From: an uncultured Chitinophagaceae bacterium
GTDB taxonomy: Bacteria; Bacteroidota; Bacteroidia; Chitinophagales; Chitinophagaceae
NCBI GenBank assembly: GCA_903904335.1
Contig: CAIVCF010000181.1
Coordinates: forward strand, 1-50,461
DNA: 50,461 nt
Direction: 5' to 3'
The notes below the pieces were generated by a model that ran no database searches, was not told the origin of the DNA, and worked only from the letters and a program-made list of their open reading frames with translations. Positions 41,086-50,341 of the stretch are shown here, piece after piece (positions within the stretch are counted from its first letter, which is position 1; each line of letters opens with the position of its first letter). The translations under genes were made by a program, and so were the position numbers.

Positions 41086-44000
41086 TTAGAATCCTATATT
41101 CAAACCAACTTGATAAGTTCTGTTATTAGGGGTTGTGGCATAATCCACACCTCTGTCAAAACCTGAGTTAGTTGTACCAGAACTGGTTTCAGGATCCATA
41201 CCTGTATATTTCGTAAGTGTCCACAAATTTCTTCCTGTGAGCACAAATTGAAGTTTCTTGAAATACTTGATCTTGGTATAACGCAAAACATCAAATCCGA
41301 TAGACAAGTTTCTTAATCTCAGGAAAGAAGCGTCTTCAAAGAAATAATCCTTAATAGAGTTTCTTGCTCCGTTGATACTTCCGAACATATCAGCATATGC
41401 GCTGGTATAAAAAGCAGAAAATGCAGCAGTTTGTCCGTTGATTGTAATCTTATTGCCATAATCGCCATGGATACCATCACGATACATCCACTCTTTCATT
41501 TGGTTATACAAATGGCTTCCATGTACCCAATCTAATTGGAAAGACAATGAAATTCCTTTATAGCTGAAATTATTAATGAAAGCCATATTGAATTTAGGAT
41601 TAGGATCACCATAAGAATAGTTCTGATTGGTGAATTGAATACCCCTTGTAGCGGTATCAACCAATATTCCGTTAACTACCTGATATTTTCCAACATTGGC
41701 TTGGCTGATATACAAGCTACCATCCTGTTTAGTTTGGTTAACATCATGGAAGGTCTTATAACCATATAACTGACCGATCTTTGAACCTGCCTGTAATACA
41801 TAGTTACCATAACCTGCACCACTGGTAACAACAATAGGTTGACCGGTACTGATCGCATCAATTTGTGAACTTTGATGATTGAAGTTAGCTGTGAAATCCC
41901 AGTTGAAATCTCTTGTTTTAACAACATTCAAATTCAAAATGAAAGTAACACCGTTTGAAGAAAGAGAGAATGAGTTGGTTAAATAACCGGCACCACCTGT
42001 TGAAGGGGGGGCATCTACCTGATAGATTACATTCTTACTTGTTCTCTTCCAGTAAGTACCACTGAAAGTGGCATTACTGAACCATTTTCCTTTAGCCAAA
42101 TTAACAGTCAGATCTGTACCGATTTCACTTTCTCTTGAAACCTCAACAGTAAGGTTAGGGTTAGATTGAACTGACGGTGTATAAAAAGCAAGATTAGTTC
42201 CGCGTGTTACTGTATTTAATGTTACATATCTATCAAATGCACCAGGTTGGATACCTGCTTCACCGTAACCGCCGCGTAATTTAAATTCGGGAATCGCTTT
42301 TGATAATTTATCCCAGAAACCTAATTGAGAAATTCTGAAATAAGCATTTCCGTTATAAAAAGTTTGAGGAGTAGAGCCTTGTCCGAATGCAGAAGAATAA
42401 TCACTTCTGAACCCGCCTCTAATACCCGCAACATTGCCCCAATCCAAGCTTTCACTTAAATACGTACCAAATGTTACAAATGGTCTCACATAATCACTCG
42501 AGATTGTTTGAGTGCTTGTTTGGTTCATATTATAGATAGGGTACAAACCTAAGCCGTCACCATTTGTATAATATTGTTTATATACGTTCTTACGATAATC
42601 GTAACCTAATTGTGTATTAGAAACGATCGGTACTTTTAGATGAAAATCTTTTGCCAGATCTAAATGCAATGTGGCAGTAGTTAAAGCATTTTGGAATGTG
42701 GTATTATATTCCTGATTACCGATACTTCCTTCCTTACCGTTAAAAAGTCCGATACCTGCTGAACTCAAACTGATCAAATTAATATTTTGTGTTTGATTTT
42801 TATACACTTGATTGGCTTGCTCATTTTCGTAGTTGATACCATATTTTGCCTCCAGGTCCAAAAAGTGGTTCACTTTATAGGAAGCCTGAATATTTTGGAT
42901 CACATCGATCGTTTGATCATATCCGAAAGCATACTCTTTATAATAGTTTGGATTGTAACCGTTCACACTTACAGGAGTTGCTACTAATGAATAAGGATAA
43001 TCACCGTTCGCATCTTTCCAGTTAAAATCAAAGAATGGTGAAGTATTTAATGCTCGGAAGAAAGTACCGCTTACACCTGCTGAAAAGTAGGGATTAAAAT
43101 TATTTTTAGAATACACCAACTGTGTGATTGAACGAAGTTTAAAACCTTTAAACAATTCAGTACCTACATTGGCAGAAAAATTGGTACGATCCAATGCCCC
43201 GTTTCCGCTAATCACACTTTCCTGATGATTATGCGTTAAGGTCATTGCGAAATCATTTTTTCCGGCAGCACCAGAAATAGATAAAGTATTATTGAGTGTT
43301 GCTGCAGATTGGAATAATTGAGCAAGATGATCATAATATTTCAGGTTATGATCGTATAATTTACTTCCATCGGTATTAGGATTGGTGCTTGCCCAAACCA
43401 AACCGGCTTGAGTTTGTCCATTGATATTAACACCTGAAGTTAATGTTCCGTCAGGCTTAATGGCCAAAATAACTCCATTCTTATCAACAACATTATTATT
43501 GGCATCAGTTAAAAATCCGTGAGTAGTTGCCTGATGAAGGTTACCGGAGTTTATAAAACTGCTGCTGGCATAACTTGTAGAGAAATCAATCTTTGTTTGA
43601 CCTTCTTTACCTCTTTTGGTAAATACCTGAATTACACCATTTGCACCCTGTGCACCATAGATAGTAGAAGATGCAGCACCTTCAACTACTTCAATTCTGT
43701 CAACATTGTTCAAATCCAGAGTTCCTAAATCAGTAGCGCGAACTTCTACGCCGTCCACCAATATCATCGGATAAGTACCGCCTCTTAAAGAGTTGATACC
43801 GCGAAGCAAGATATTGAGCGGAGCACCCGGAGTTCCTTCTTTACTGGTAATCTGGGCACCGGCAACTTTACCAACTAAAGCCTGTGCAACAGATGTAGTA
43901 GAGGTAGCAGCTAATTTATCTCCGCCGATTGTTTCTACAGAAATAGGTAGTTTCTTTTTGCTGGTCGCATAACCAACCCCTGTTACAACTACATCGCTTA

Positions 44001-44292
44001 ACACTTTCACATCAGTTGCTAACTGAACGTTAACTACTGTAGCAGCAGCAACTTCTCTGGTTTCAAATCCAAGGGAACTGATCACAAGGGTAGCACCCTG
44101 TTTTACTTTAAGGGTAAATGAGCCATCTGAGCTTGTAGCGGCACCATTCTTTGTCCCTTTTTCAGTTACGGTAGCTCCGGAAACGGCAGCTCCTTTGTCG
44201 TCTGTTACCTTACCGGTAGCAGTTTGGCTCTGTGCATTCAGTTGAGCTATGCCCAATACAATACACATAAGCAGAGTTAAAATTTTTCTCAT
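41086..44292 (-). CDS. SusC/RagA family TonB-dependent outer-membrane transporter
   Basis: The 1068-residue receptor has a signal peptide (about 1-20, ending LNAQ). A carboxypeptidase-regulatory-like domain is at about 22-95 (GKVTDDKGAAVSGATV), the plug at about 105-230 (VGKVAGAQITSKEGTPGAP, then VEGAASSTIYGAQGANGVIQ), and a 22-strand barrel follows. The barrel ends YQVGLNIGF, with the C-terminal Phe expected for BAM. It imports substrates using TonB energy, together with SusD. No N-terminal signalling (STN) domain is seen, so no FecR-type control is expected. Confidence 0.95.
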   Translation of the reverse strand: MRKILTLLMCIVLGIAQLNAQSQTATGKVTDDKGAAVSGATVTEKGTKNGAATSSDGSFTLKVKQGATLVISSLGFETREVAAATVVNVQLATDVKVLSDVVVTGVGYATSKKKLPISVETIGGDKLAATSTTSVAQALVGKVAGAQITSKEGTPGAPLNILLRGINSLRGGTYPMILVDGVEVRATDLGTLDLNNVDRIEVVEGAASSTIYGAQGANGVIQVFTKRGKEGQTKIDFSTSYASSSFINSGNLHQATTHGFLTDANNNVVDKNGVILAIKPDGTLTSGVNINGQTQAGLVWASTNPNTDGSKLYDHNLKYYDHLAQLFQSAATLNNTLSISGAAGKNDFAMTLTHNHQESVISGNGALDRTNFSANVGTELFKGFKLRSITQLVYSKNNFNPYFSAGVSGTFFRALNTSPFFDFNWKDANGDYPYSLVATPVSVNGYNPNYYKEYAFGYDQTIDVIQNIQASYKVNHFLDLEAKYGINYENEQANQVYKNQTQNINLISLSSAGIGLFNGKEGSIGNQEYNTTFQNALTTATLHLDLAKDFHLKVPIVSNTQLGYDYRKNVYKQYYTNGDGLGLYPIYNMNQTSTQTISSDYVRPFVTFGTYLSESLDWGNVAGIRGGFRSDYSSAFGQGSTPQTFYNGNAYFRISQLGFWDKLSKAIPEFKLRGGYGEAGIQPGAFDRYVTLNTVTRGTNLAFYTPSVQSNPNLTVEVSRESEIGTDLTVNLAKGKWFSNATFSGTYWKRTSKNVIYQVDAPPSTGGAGYLTNSFSLSSNGVTFILNLNVVKTRDFNWDFTANFNHQSSQIDAISTGQPIVVTSGAGYGNYVLQAGSKIGQLYGYKTFHDVNQTKQDGSLYISQANVGKYQVVNGILVDTATRGIQFTNQNYSYGDPNPKFNMAFINNFSYKGISLSFQLDWVHGSHLYNQMKEWMYRDGIHGDYGNKITINGQTAAFSAFYTSAYADMFGSINGARNSIKDYFFEDASFLRLRNLSIGFDVLRYTKIKYFKKLQFVLTGRNLWTLTKYTGMDPETSSGTTNSGFDRGVDYATTPNNRTYQVGLNIGF

Positions 44293-44321
44293 AATCTGTG
44301 TTTAGGTTTATAAAGAATTCG

Positions 44322-44376
44322 CAAAATAGTTAAGAAATGGTTAACTATTGCAATTAATGACATATAATTATTGCAA
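44322..44376 (-). promoter_or_regulatory. Candidate promoter and inverted repeat upstream of the SusC gene
   Basis: On the minus strand TTG (44351-44353) is followed after 22 nt by TATTTTG (44322-44328), close to the -33/-7 consensus. An imperfect 11-bp inverted repeat (44348-44358 with 44366-44376) overlaps the -33 site and could be an operator. Confidence 0.35.
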
Positions 44377-44490
44377 ATAGCTGCACTTTTTTCAGAGAAA
44401 AATGACAAGTGGCAGCTTAATAGCCGAATTCATTGAGCAAATATTTGAAATATTTTTATATTGAGAATTATACATATTTATAAATACTAA

Positions 44491-46815
44491 TTATCCGCTT
44501 TGCTTTGATGTGCTGATTATCAGTACAGGAAGTAATATTAAATTAGTTAATGTTCCTACCACCAATGTTAATGAGGTAAGCCAACCCAATGAATTAATTC
44601 CGCCAAACCCGCTAAAACAAAAGATTACGAATCCCGAAATTAATACCAATGAAGTATAAATAATACTGATACCGGTATGCCTGATGGTTTGAATCAGCGT
44701 TGGCTTAAGTTTATTATTAAAATGCGGTAGCTCTTGTTTATAATTCACCAAAAAACGGATGGTAACATCAATTACAATTCCCAATGCAACACTGAAAACA
44801 ATAACTGTTGATGGTTTTAAAGTAATACCTACCCAACCCATTACACCTGCTGTGATAATTAACGGAATTAAATTAGGTATCAGTGAACAGATCAATATAC
44901 TAAATGAACGGAACAAGAACAGCATGCACAATGCGATCAGCAGGAAGGCCCAAAATATACTGTCTTTTAATCCTGTGATGATGAATGCAGAGCCTTCTAA
45001 AAAAGTTACACTGCTTCCGGTAAATGTTACTTTATAAGATGCGGTATCAAAGATTTCTTTTGTCTTATTTTCAAAATCATTCAGCAAGAAAGGTAATCGT
45101 ACACTACCAATGTCTTTCATGTTTACACTGATGCGAATATATCTTTGAGAACTGTCAATAAAACTTGTTGCCAATTTTGTGACCATCGATTTATTGTCGT
45201 TCACTTTTTTCCGTAATGCGACAGATAAAGCAGCAGGTATTTCAATCGGCAATGCATAACTGCTGCTGTCACCATTATAAAATCCCTGATTGGCAAATTT
45301 TAATGCTTCAATAATACTTAAGGGTCTCGCAGTTTCATCTTTTGTGGCAATATAATTACTCAAACTTTCTGCATTCTGCAATGCTCCCATTTTCAAAGCA
45401 CCCCGATTCTTTTTTGTATCCACTACAATTTCCAAAGGCATTACGCCTTTAAAATTTGTTTCAAACCATTTCAGGTCAGTGTATATTTTATCCTGATGCG
45501 GAAGATCATCCACAATAAACCCCTCACTTCTTAATTTAAAAATGCCTATCACAGCAAATACAGTCACAGCAAGCGTTACAGCATACACCCATTTTGCATG
45601 ATGAAAAGCCCATTGCTCAATGTTCAGTAAAATCTTTTCCAGAAATTGATTGTCCAAATAACGAACATGTTTTGGCTCAGGTGCCTGCAGATAACTTAGT
45701 ACTATAGGGATAAAGATCAACGAGATTAAAAACAATGCCATGATATTGATTCCGGATACCACCCCAAACTCTTTCAATAACTGACTTTGTGTAAATGCAA
45801 AAACGGCGAACCCAATTGCCGCAGCAATATTACAGAACAAAGTTACAATGCCCATTCTCCCCACCATGTTCACCAATGCTTTATGCTTATCGCCCGTTTC
45901 TTTAAATGATGTATGAAATTTATTCAAAAAATAAATGCAATTGGGTATACCAATCACTACTATTAACGGAGGGATCAATGCAGTTAACAAAGTTATTTTG
46001 TAACCGCAAAGCACCATTGTTCCTAAACTCCAGGTTACGCCCATTCCTACCACCAATAAACTCATAATGGTTGCACTGATGGAGCGAAAGAAAACAAATA
46101 AAGTAATGGCAGATAATAAAAATGATCCGAATAAAAACCAATTCATCTCATCTTTGATTTTATTGCCTATAGTTGTTCTGATGAATGGCAAACCGCTGAT
46201 ATGTGTTTTTATATTTGTTTCTTTTTCAAATTGATCAACAGCAGTAACGATACTATTGATCAACTTTGTTCTGCTCTTACTGTTGATGGTGTCTTTATTG
46301 AGCGTAACTAATACCAAATAAGATCTTACCGTATCTCTGTTTGCGGCAACATTGTATAATATCCCTTTATAAAAAGGAAGGTTTTCAAAAACAGCTTTAT
46401 CACTATCTAACAATGACTGGCTATTATATGGATAATGAAAAATTTTGGGCGATAATAATTTACCTGTTGCTGAATCTTTGTTTAAGGTAAGCGCTTCGGG
46501 GATACTTAAAACCGCTTCTACTGAACCGATCTCTTTCAGATGCTGATGAAATCTACTCACCGCATTAAATACCTTGGGTGTATAAAATTCCTTGCTTTCA
46601 ATTCCAACTGCGAGAATATTTCCGTCACCGCCAAACTTTTTCAGGAAATCCTGATATTCCACATACTTGGGATTATCGATGGGAACGGCACGACTGAAAT
46701 CATAACTCAATTTTACCTGCGAAGCAAAATATCCCATCACGGCTGTTGCAGCGAGTAATATCAACAAAAGAGGCAAACGGAATTTTAAAATGAACTTTCC
46801 TAATGAATACCACAT
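44491..46815 (-). CDS. RND superfamily MMPL/HAE3-type exporter
   Basis: The 774-residue inner-membrane protein has two halves, each with a large periplasmic loop between TM1-2 and TM7-8 and five clustered TM segments. Blocks are VKLSYDFSRAVPIDNPKY after TM1, LIPPLIVVIGIPNCIYFLNKF in the first half, and LIPNLIPLIITAGVMGWVGITLKPSTVIVFSVALGIVIDVTIRFLVNY (read in blocks) in the second. These fit the hopanoid/MMPL-type RND exporters. Relatives export lipids or hydrophobic compounds, without an obligatory outer-membrane partner nearby. It is divergent from the AI-2E family gene. The substrate is unknown. Confidence 0.88.
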   Translation of the reverse strand: MWYSLGKFILKFRLPLLLILLAATAVMGYFASQVKLSYDFSRAVPIDNPKYVEYQDFLKKFGGDGNILAVGIESKEFYTPKVFNAVSRFHQHLKEIGSVEAVLSIPEALTLNKDSATGKLLSPKIFHYPYNSQSLLDSDKAVFENLPFYKGILYNVAANRDTVRSYLVLVTLNKDTINSKSRTKLINSIVTAVDQFEKETNIKTHISGLPFIRTTIGNKIKDEMNWFLFGSFLLSAITLFVFFRSISATIMSLLVVGMGVTWSLGTMVLCGYKITLLTALIPPLIVVIGIPNCIYFLNKFHTSFKETGDKHKALVNMVGRMGIVTLFCNIAAAIGFAVFAFTQSQLLKEFGVVSGINIMALFLISLIFIPIVLSYLQAPEPKHVRYLDNQFLEKILLNIEQWAFHHAKWVYAVTLAVTVFAVIGIFKLRSEGFIVDDLPHQDKIYTDLKWFETNFKGVMPLEIVVDTKKNRGALKMGALQNAESLSNYIATKDETARPLSIIEALKFANQGFYNGDSSSYALPIEIPAALSVALRKKVNDNKSMVTKLATSFIDSSQRYIRISVNMKDIGSVRLPFLLNDFENKTKEIFDTASYKVTFTGSSVTFLEGSAFIITGLKDSIFWAFLLIALCMLFLFRSFSILICSLIPNLIPLIITAGVMGWVGITLKPSTVIVFSVALGIVIDVTIRFLVNYKQELPHFNNKLKPTLIQTIRHTGISIIYTSLVLISGFVIFCFSGFGGINSLGWLTSLTLVVGTLTNLILLPVLIISTSKQSG

Positions 46816-46946
46816 TTCCTATGAATTTTACAGACTAAATTATTTTATCGTAAGACAAAGAAAAGGATAATTCGATTTATGCAGCCGAAACCAGCCATAT
46901 TGTTTTCATTTACGGCAGCTTACACAAGTTTTCTTAACTTGCTGTT

Positions 46947-47969
46947 ATGGTGAATCAAAAAAGTGAAAACATAAGGCAATTGAGTTTTTATGCCTTACTT
47001 ATTTTTTTAAGTATCTTTTTATTTCTTCAGTTGGCTTCTTTCTTACCGGCTTTGTTAGGCGCAGTTACTTTTTATGTGTTGATGAGAAAGGCTATGAATT
47101 TTTTGGTAGTAAAGAAACATTGGAACAAAAGTTTAGCCGCAACAATGCTGATGCTTGTTTCTTTTATTGTTGTACTGCTGCCGGTAAGTTTATTAGTGAA
47201 TGTTTTATATTCCAAAATCGATTATGCCATTCAAAACAGCAATCAGGTTATTGATGCAATAAAAGTTTATATCCATCATCTTGAAACAGATTATCATGTA
47301 GAAATAATCAGCGACAAAAATTTACAACAGGCCGGAACAGCAGTTGCAGAAACCGTACCACAGATTGCAGGCGCCACTTTTAATTCTTTAGTGATCGTTG
47401 TTATACTTTATTTCATTTTGTATTTTTTATTGGTGAATGCAAAAGAAATGGAAGATTGGCTAACAGAAAAAGTTCCGTTGAAAAATGATAATGTAAAATT
47501 AATAGGCAAGGAATTAAATACATTGATCCTCTCCAATGCATTAGGTATACCGATTACCGCATTGTTACAGGGCATTCTCGGTGCTATTGGTTTTTGGTTG
47601 TTGGGTGTGAATGATATTCCTTTCTGGTTTGTTGTTACCTGTATCACGGCAGTAGTGCCGATGGTGGGTTCTTCATTGGCCATTATTCCTGTAGCCATTT
47701 TATTATACGCCGAAGGCCATGCACTGAAAGGGACATTGATGCTTCTATATGGTTTTGGATTGATGTATACATTGGATAGTGTTTTTCGCATCGCCATTCA
47801 AAAGAGAATGGGAAATACACATCCGTTGATTACCACCTTTGGAGTGATATTAGGATTGCGATTATTTGGGTTTATCGGATTGGTTTTCGGACCGATCTTA
47901 TTGTCGATGTTTATATTATTGGTAAGGATCTATATCAATGAATTCGATGAAGAAAAATCTAAAAGTTGA
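46947..47969 (+). CDS. AI-2E family (PerM-like) transporter
   Basis: The product is 340 residues with about 8 hydrophobic segments, in the AI-2E exporter/PerM pattern. It has an N-terminal TM pair (YALLIFLSIFLFLQLASFLPALLGAVTFY, read in blocks), a polar middle region, LILSNALGIPITALLQGILGAIGFWLLG, and a C-terminal block LGLRLFGFIGLVFGPILLSM. Family members export small molecules or act as Na+/H+ antiporters. The name does not prove AI-2 transport. It stands alone with a dispersed repeat just after its stop. Confidence 0.9.
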   Translation: MVNQKSENIRQLSFYALLIFLSIFLFLQLASFLPALLGAVTFYVLMRKAMNFLVVKKHWNKSLAATMLMLVSFIVVLLPVSLLVNVLYSKIDYAIQNSNQVIDAIKVYIHHLETDYHVEIISDKNLQQAGTAVAETVPQIAGATFNSLVIVVILYFILYFLLVNAKEMEDWLTEKVPLKNDNVKLIGKELNTLILSNALGIPITALLQGILGAIGFWLLGVNDIPFWFVVTCITAVVPMVGSSLAIIPVAILLYAEGHALKGTLMLLYGFGLMYTLDSVFRIAIQKRMGNTHPLITTFGVILGLRLFGFIGLVFGPILLSMFILLVRIYINEFDEEKSKS

Positions 47970-47971
47970 AG

Positions 47972-47993
47972 AGTGCGACGCAAGGAACGATGC
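47972..47993. repeat. Dispersed repeat copy 4 (core TGCGACGCAA)
   Basis: The core TGCGACGCAA lies at 47974-47983, in reverse orientation to copies 1 and 3, followed by GGAACGATGCT. It is at the end of the AI-2E gene, before the convergent membrane protein gene. Confidence 0.6.
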
Positions 47994-48022
47994 TATAAAA
48001 TACAAATGCTGGTACATAAAAA

Positions 48023-48676
48023 TTAAATCGCAAACCAATAACCGATCAATTGGCAAATAATGCCAACGATCAATCCGATATAAATTTCTGCATTCGTATG
48101 ATCGCTGACCAACAAACGGCTCGTACAAACAATTCCCGTTAATAATAAAGTAATGCTGATAGCCAATGTTATTTGTGTGTGATAGAAGAATGCAAACAGT
48201 ATCATTGCCGCCAAAGCACCGCCCATAGCCATTCCATGCAGACTGATCTTGATATAATTATTGATGATGACACCTAATGAAGTTGAAATGAAAATACCGA
48301 AATAAAAGAATTTCAATACTTCCGGTTGATCGGTAAAATTGCGACTGAGATAATACATCCACCAATAAAAGAACATACTCACTAAAAAAGGAATGATCCT
48401 GTCCTTTTGTGTGCGCAAAAAAATACTCTCACTGAATTTTAAACGCCACAATAAAAAAACAGCGAATGCAGGAAAGAAAGCGGTAAACCAAAATACACCG
48501 AACAAACGCATCTTCAACTTCCATAAAGTAATGCCTGAAAATTCATATGGAAATTGAAAAACTAAAAAAATAAAAATATAGGTTGGGATGAACAAAGGAT
48601 GAAACACATAAGAAATAATCTTCGCAGGAAAACGAAGCAAAATGGATGGTTTATATATTTCTGTTTCTTGTTGCAT
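48023..48676 (-). CDS. Polytopic membrane protein, divergent PAP2-like
   Basis: The product is 217 residues with about six TM segments. The C-terminal half carries SLHGMAMGG and TSRLLVSDHTNAEIYIG, which align with the PSGH and SRx5Hx3D motifs of PAP2 phosphatases, with Glu in place of the last Asp. The first motif (KxxxxxxRP) is only hinted at by KDRIIP. It may be a lipid phosphatase relative or a degenerate form. It follows rpoN by 25 nt on the same strand and is likely co-transcribed. PAP2 membership is inferred and should be treated with caution. Confidence 0.65.
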   Translation of the reverse strand: MQQETEIYKPSILLRFPAKIISYVFHPLFIPTYIFIFLVFQFPYEFSGITLWKLKMRLFGVFWFTAFFPAFAVFLLWRLKFSESIFLRTQKDRIIPFLVSMFFYWWMYYLSRNFTDQPEVLKFFYFGIFISTSLGVIINNYIKISLHGMAMGGALAAMILFAFFYHTQITLAISITLLLTGIVCTSRLLVSDHTNAEIYIGLIVGIICQLIGYWFAI

Positions 48677-48701
48677 ACTATTCCCTTCAGTGGTTAGGGG
48701 T

Positions 48702-50186
48702 TTATAATTCTTTTCTCAATCTTGCTACAGGAATATTCAACATCTCTCTGTATTTCGCAACAGTCCTTCGTGCAATATTATAACCTTTATCATTCAACAT
48801 GTCAGTTAATTCTTCATCACTTAACGGTTTGCGTTTATCTTCCGCTTCGATCATATTGCTTAATATTTTTTTCACTTCACGGGTACTTACTTCTTCGCCG
48901 CTGTCTGTACTCAAACTTTCACTGAAGAAAAATTTCAAACGAAATGTTCCGAATTCTGTTTGCACGAATTTACTGTTGGCAACACGGCTGACGGTTGAAA
49001 TATCAAGCCCTGTTTTTTCTGCAATATCTTTTAAGATCATGGGCCGCATTTCGGTTTCATCGCCCGTTAAAAAGAATTCATACTGATGCTTCATGATGGT
49101 GTCCATCGTAACCAATAAAGTATGCTGCCTTTGTTTGATCATATCAATGAACCATTTGGCAGAATCAATCTTTTGTTTGATGAATAATACCGCTTCTTTT
49201 TGCCGCTTATCTTTTTTAGCCCCTTTTTCATATTCCTTCATCATATCTCTGTAACCTTCACTCACACGCAGATCCGGAGCATTGCGTGAATTCAGGGTCA
49301 GCTCTAATACCCCGCCGTTGTTGAAAATATAAAAGTCAGGAACAATATAACTTTCCGCTTTGTTGATCTCACCCACATTACCGCCCGGTCTGGGATTGAG
49401 TTTGATGATCTGATTGATCACCTCTTTTATCTGATCATCATTCAAATTCAATCCGCGCTGAATCTTTTCATAATGCTTCTTCGTAAATTCTTCAAAATAT
49501 TTCTTAAGAATCTGAATAGCTAACTCAACCGCTTTTCCTTCATGCAATTTTCTTTCCAACTGCAGCAATAAACATTCTTGTAAATTTCTTGCACCCACGC
49601 CGGCAGGATCAAATTGCTGTATCTGTTTAATGATACTTTCCACTTCCTTTTCATCCGTCATCACATTTTGCCTGAATGCAAGGTCATCCACAATACTGCT
49701 TAATTCTCTGCGCAAATAACCATCATCATCCAAACTGCCCACGATCTGTTCAGCAATTTTAAAACGGCGTTCATCCAATTCCAATAAACCGAGTTGATTG
49801 ATGACCATATCAAAAAAGCTGTTCTCATTTTTCATGGGCATCACTTTCTTGTCGTCAATCTCAGGGTAATTATCATCTTTCATTTTATAGTCGGCTATTT
49901 CGCCGTCATCATCTGCTACATATTCGCTGATGTCTAAATTCTCGTACTCATCTTCACTGCCATCCAATTCATATTCTTCTTCGGTACTTTCAAATTCGTC
50001 TTTCATTTCTTCTCCATCGTCATTGTTGGCATCCTCATCCATTTCTAATGCAGGATTTTCTTCCAGCTCTTCTTTGATGCGTTCTTCCAAATTGGCAGTA
50101 GGCACTTGCAGCAATTTCATCAACTGAATTTGCTGTGGCGATAATTTTTGCAACAAGCGTTGCTGTAATGATTGACCTAATGACAT
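48702..50186 (-). CDS. rpoN: RNA polymerase sigma-54 factor
   Basis: The product is 494 residues. Region I (about 1-50) has the Gln/Leu-rich MSLGQSLQQRLLQKLSPQQ and LMKLLQVPTANLEERIKEEL. A strongly acidic region II follows (about 50-110). Then comes the core-binding region (FDPAGVGARNLQECLLLQLER), the HTH (DIAEKTGLDISTVSRVANSK), and the RpoN box ARRTVAKYREML near the C-terminus. It directs transcription from -24/-12 promoters, activated by AAA+ enhancer-binding proteins, none of which are encoded here. Length is normal. The leader carries an inverted repeat (50216-50293). Confidence 0.96.
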   Translation of the reverse strand: MSLGQSLQQRLLQKLSPQQIQLMKLLQVPTANLEERIKEELEENPALEMDEDANNDDGEEMKDEFESTEEEYELDGSEDEYENLDISEYVADDDGEIADYKMKDDNYPEIDDKKVMPMKNENSFFDMVINQLGLLELDERRFKIAEQIVGSLDDDGYLRRELSSIVDDLAFRQNVMTDEKEVESIIKQIQQFDPAGVGARNLQECLLLQLERKLHEGKAVELAIQILKKYFEEFTKKHYEKIQRGLNLNDDQIKEVINQIIKLNPRPGGNVGEINKAESYIVPDFYIFNNGGVLELTLNSRNAPDLRVSEGYRDMMKEYEKGAKKDKRQKEAVLFIKQKIDSAKWFIDMIKQRQHTLLVTMDTIMKHQYEFFLTGDETEMRPMILKDIAEKTGLDISTVSRVANSKFVQTEFGTFRLKFFFSESLSTDSGEEVSTREVKKILSNMIEAEDKRKPLSDEELTDMLNDKGYNIARRTVAKYREMLNIPVARLRKEL

Positions 50187-50215
50187 TTTCTTCTTCCTGA
50201 ATTTTAAAATCGATA

Positions 50216-50293
50216 GAACCGCGAAGCCGCAATGACGCAGAGGGATACAAAAATATTTTTATTTAACGCTGCGTCTTTGTGTCTCTGCGGTTC
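50216..50293. repeat. Inverted repeat upstream of rpoN (GAACCGC...GACGCAG)
   Basis: Two 25-nt arms (50216-50240 and 50269-50293) are reverse complements at 20 of 25 positions, separated by 28 nt. The unit GAACCGC-n-GACGCAG resembles a short dispersed repeat seen in many environmental bacterial genomes. It lies in the divergent spacer between rpoN and the gene starting at 50342. Confidence 0.6.
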
Positions 50294-50341
50294 ATAAAAA
50301 ATAACAACGTAAATTTACATACAAATGAAAGCAACAATATT

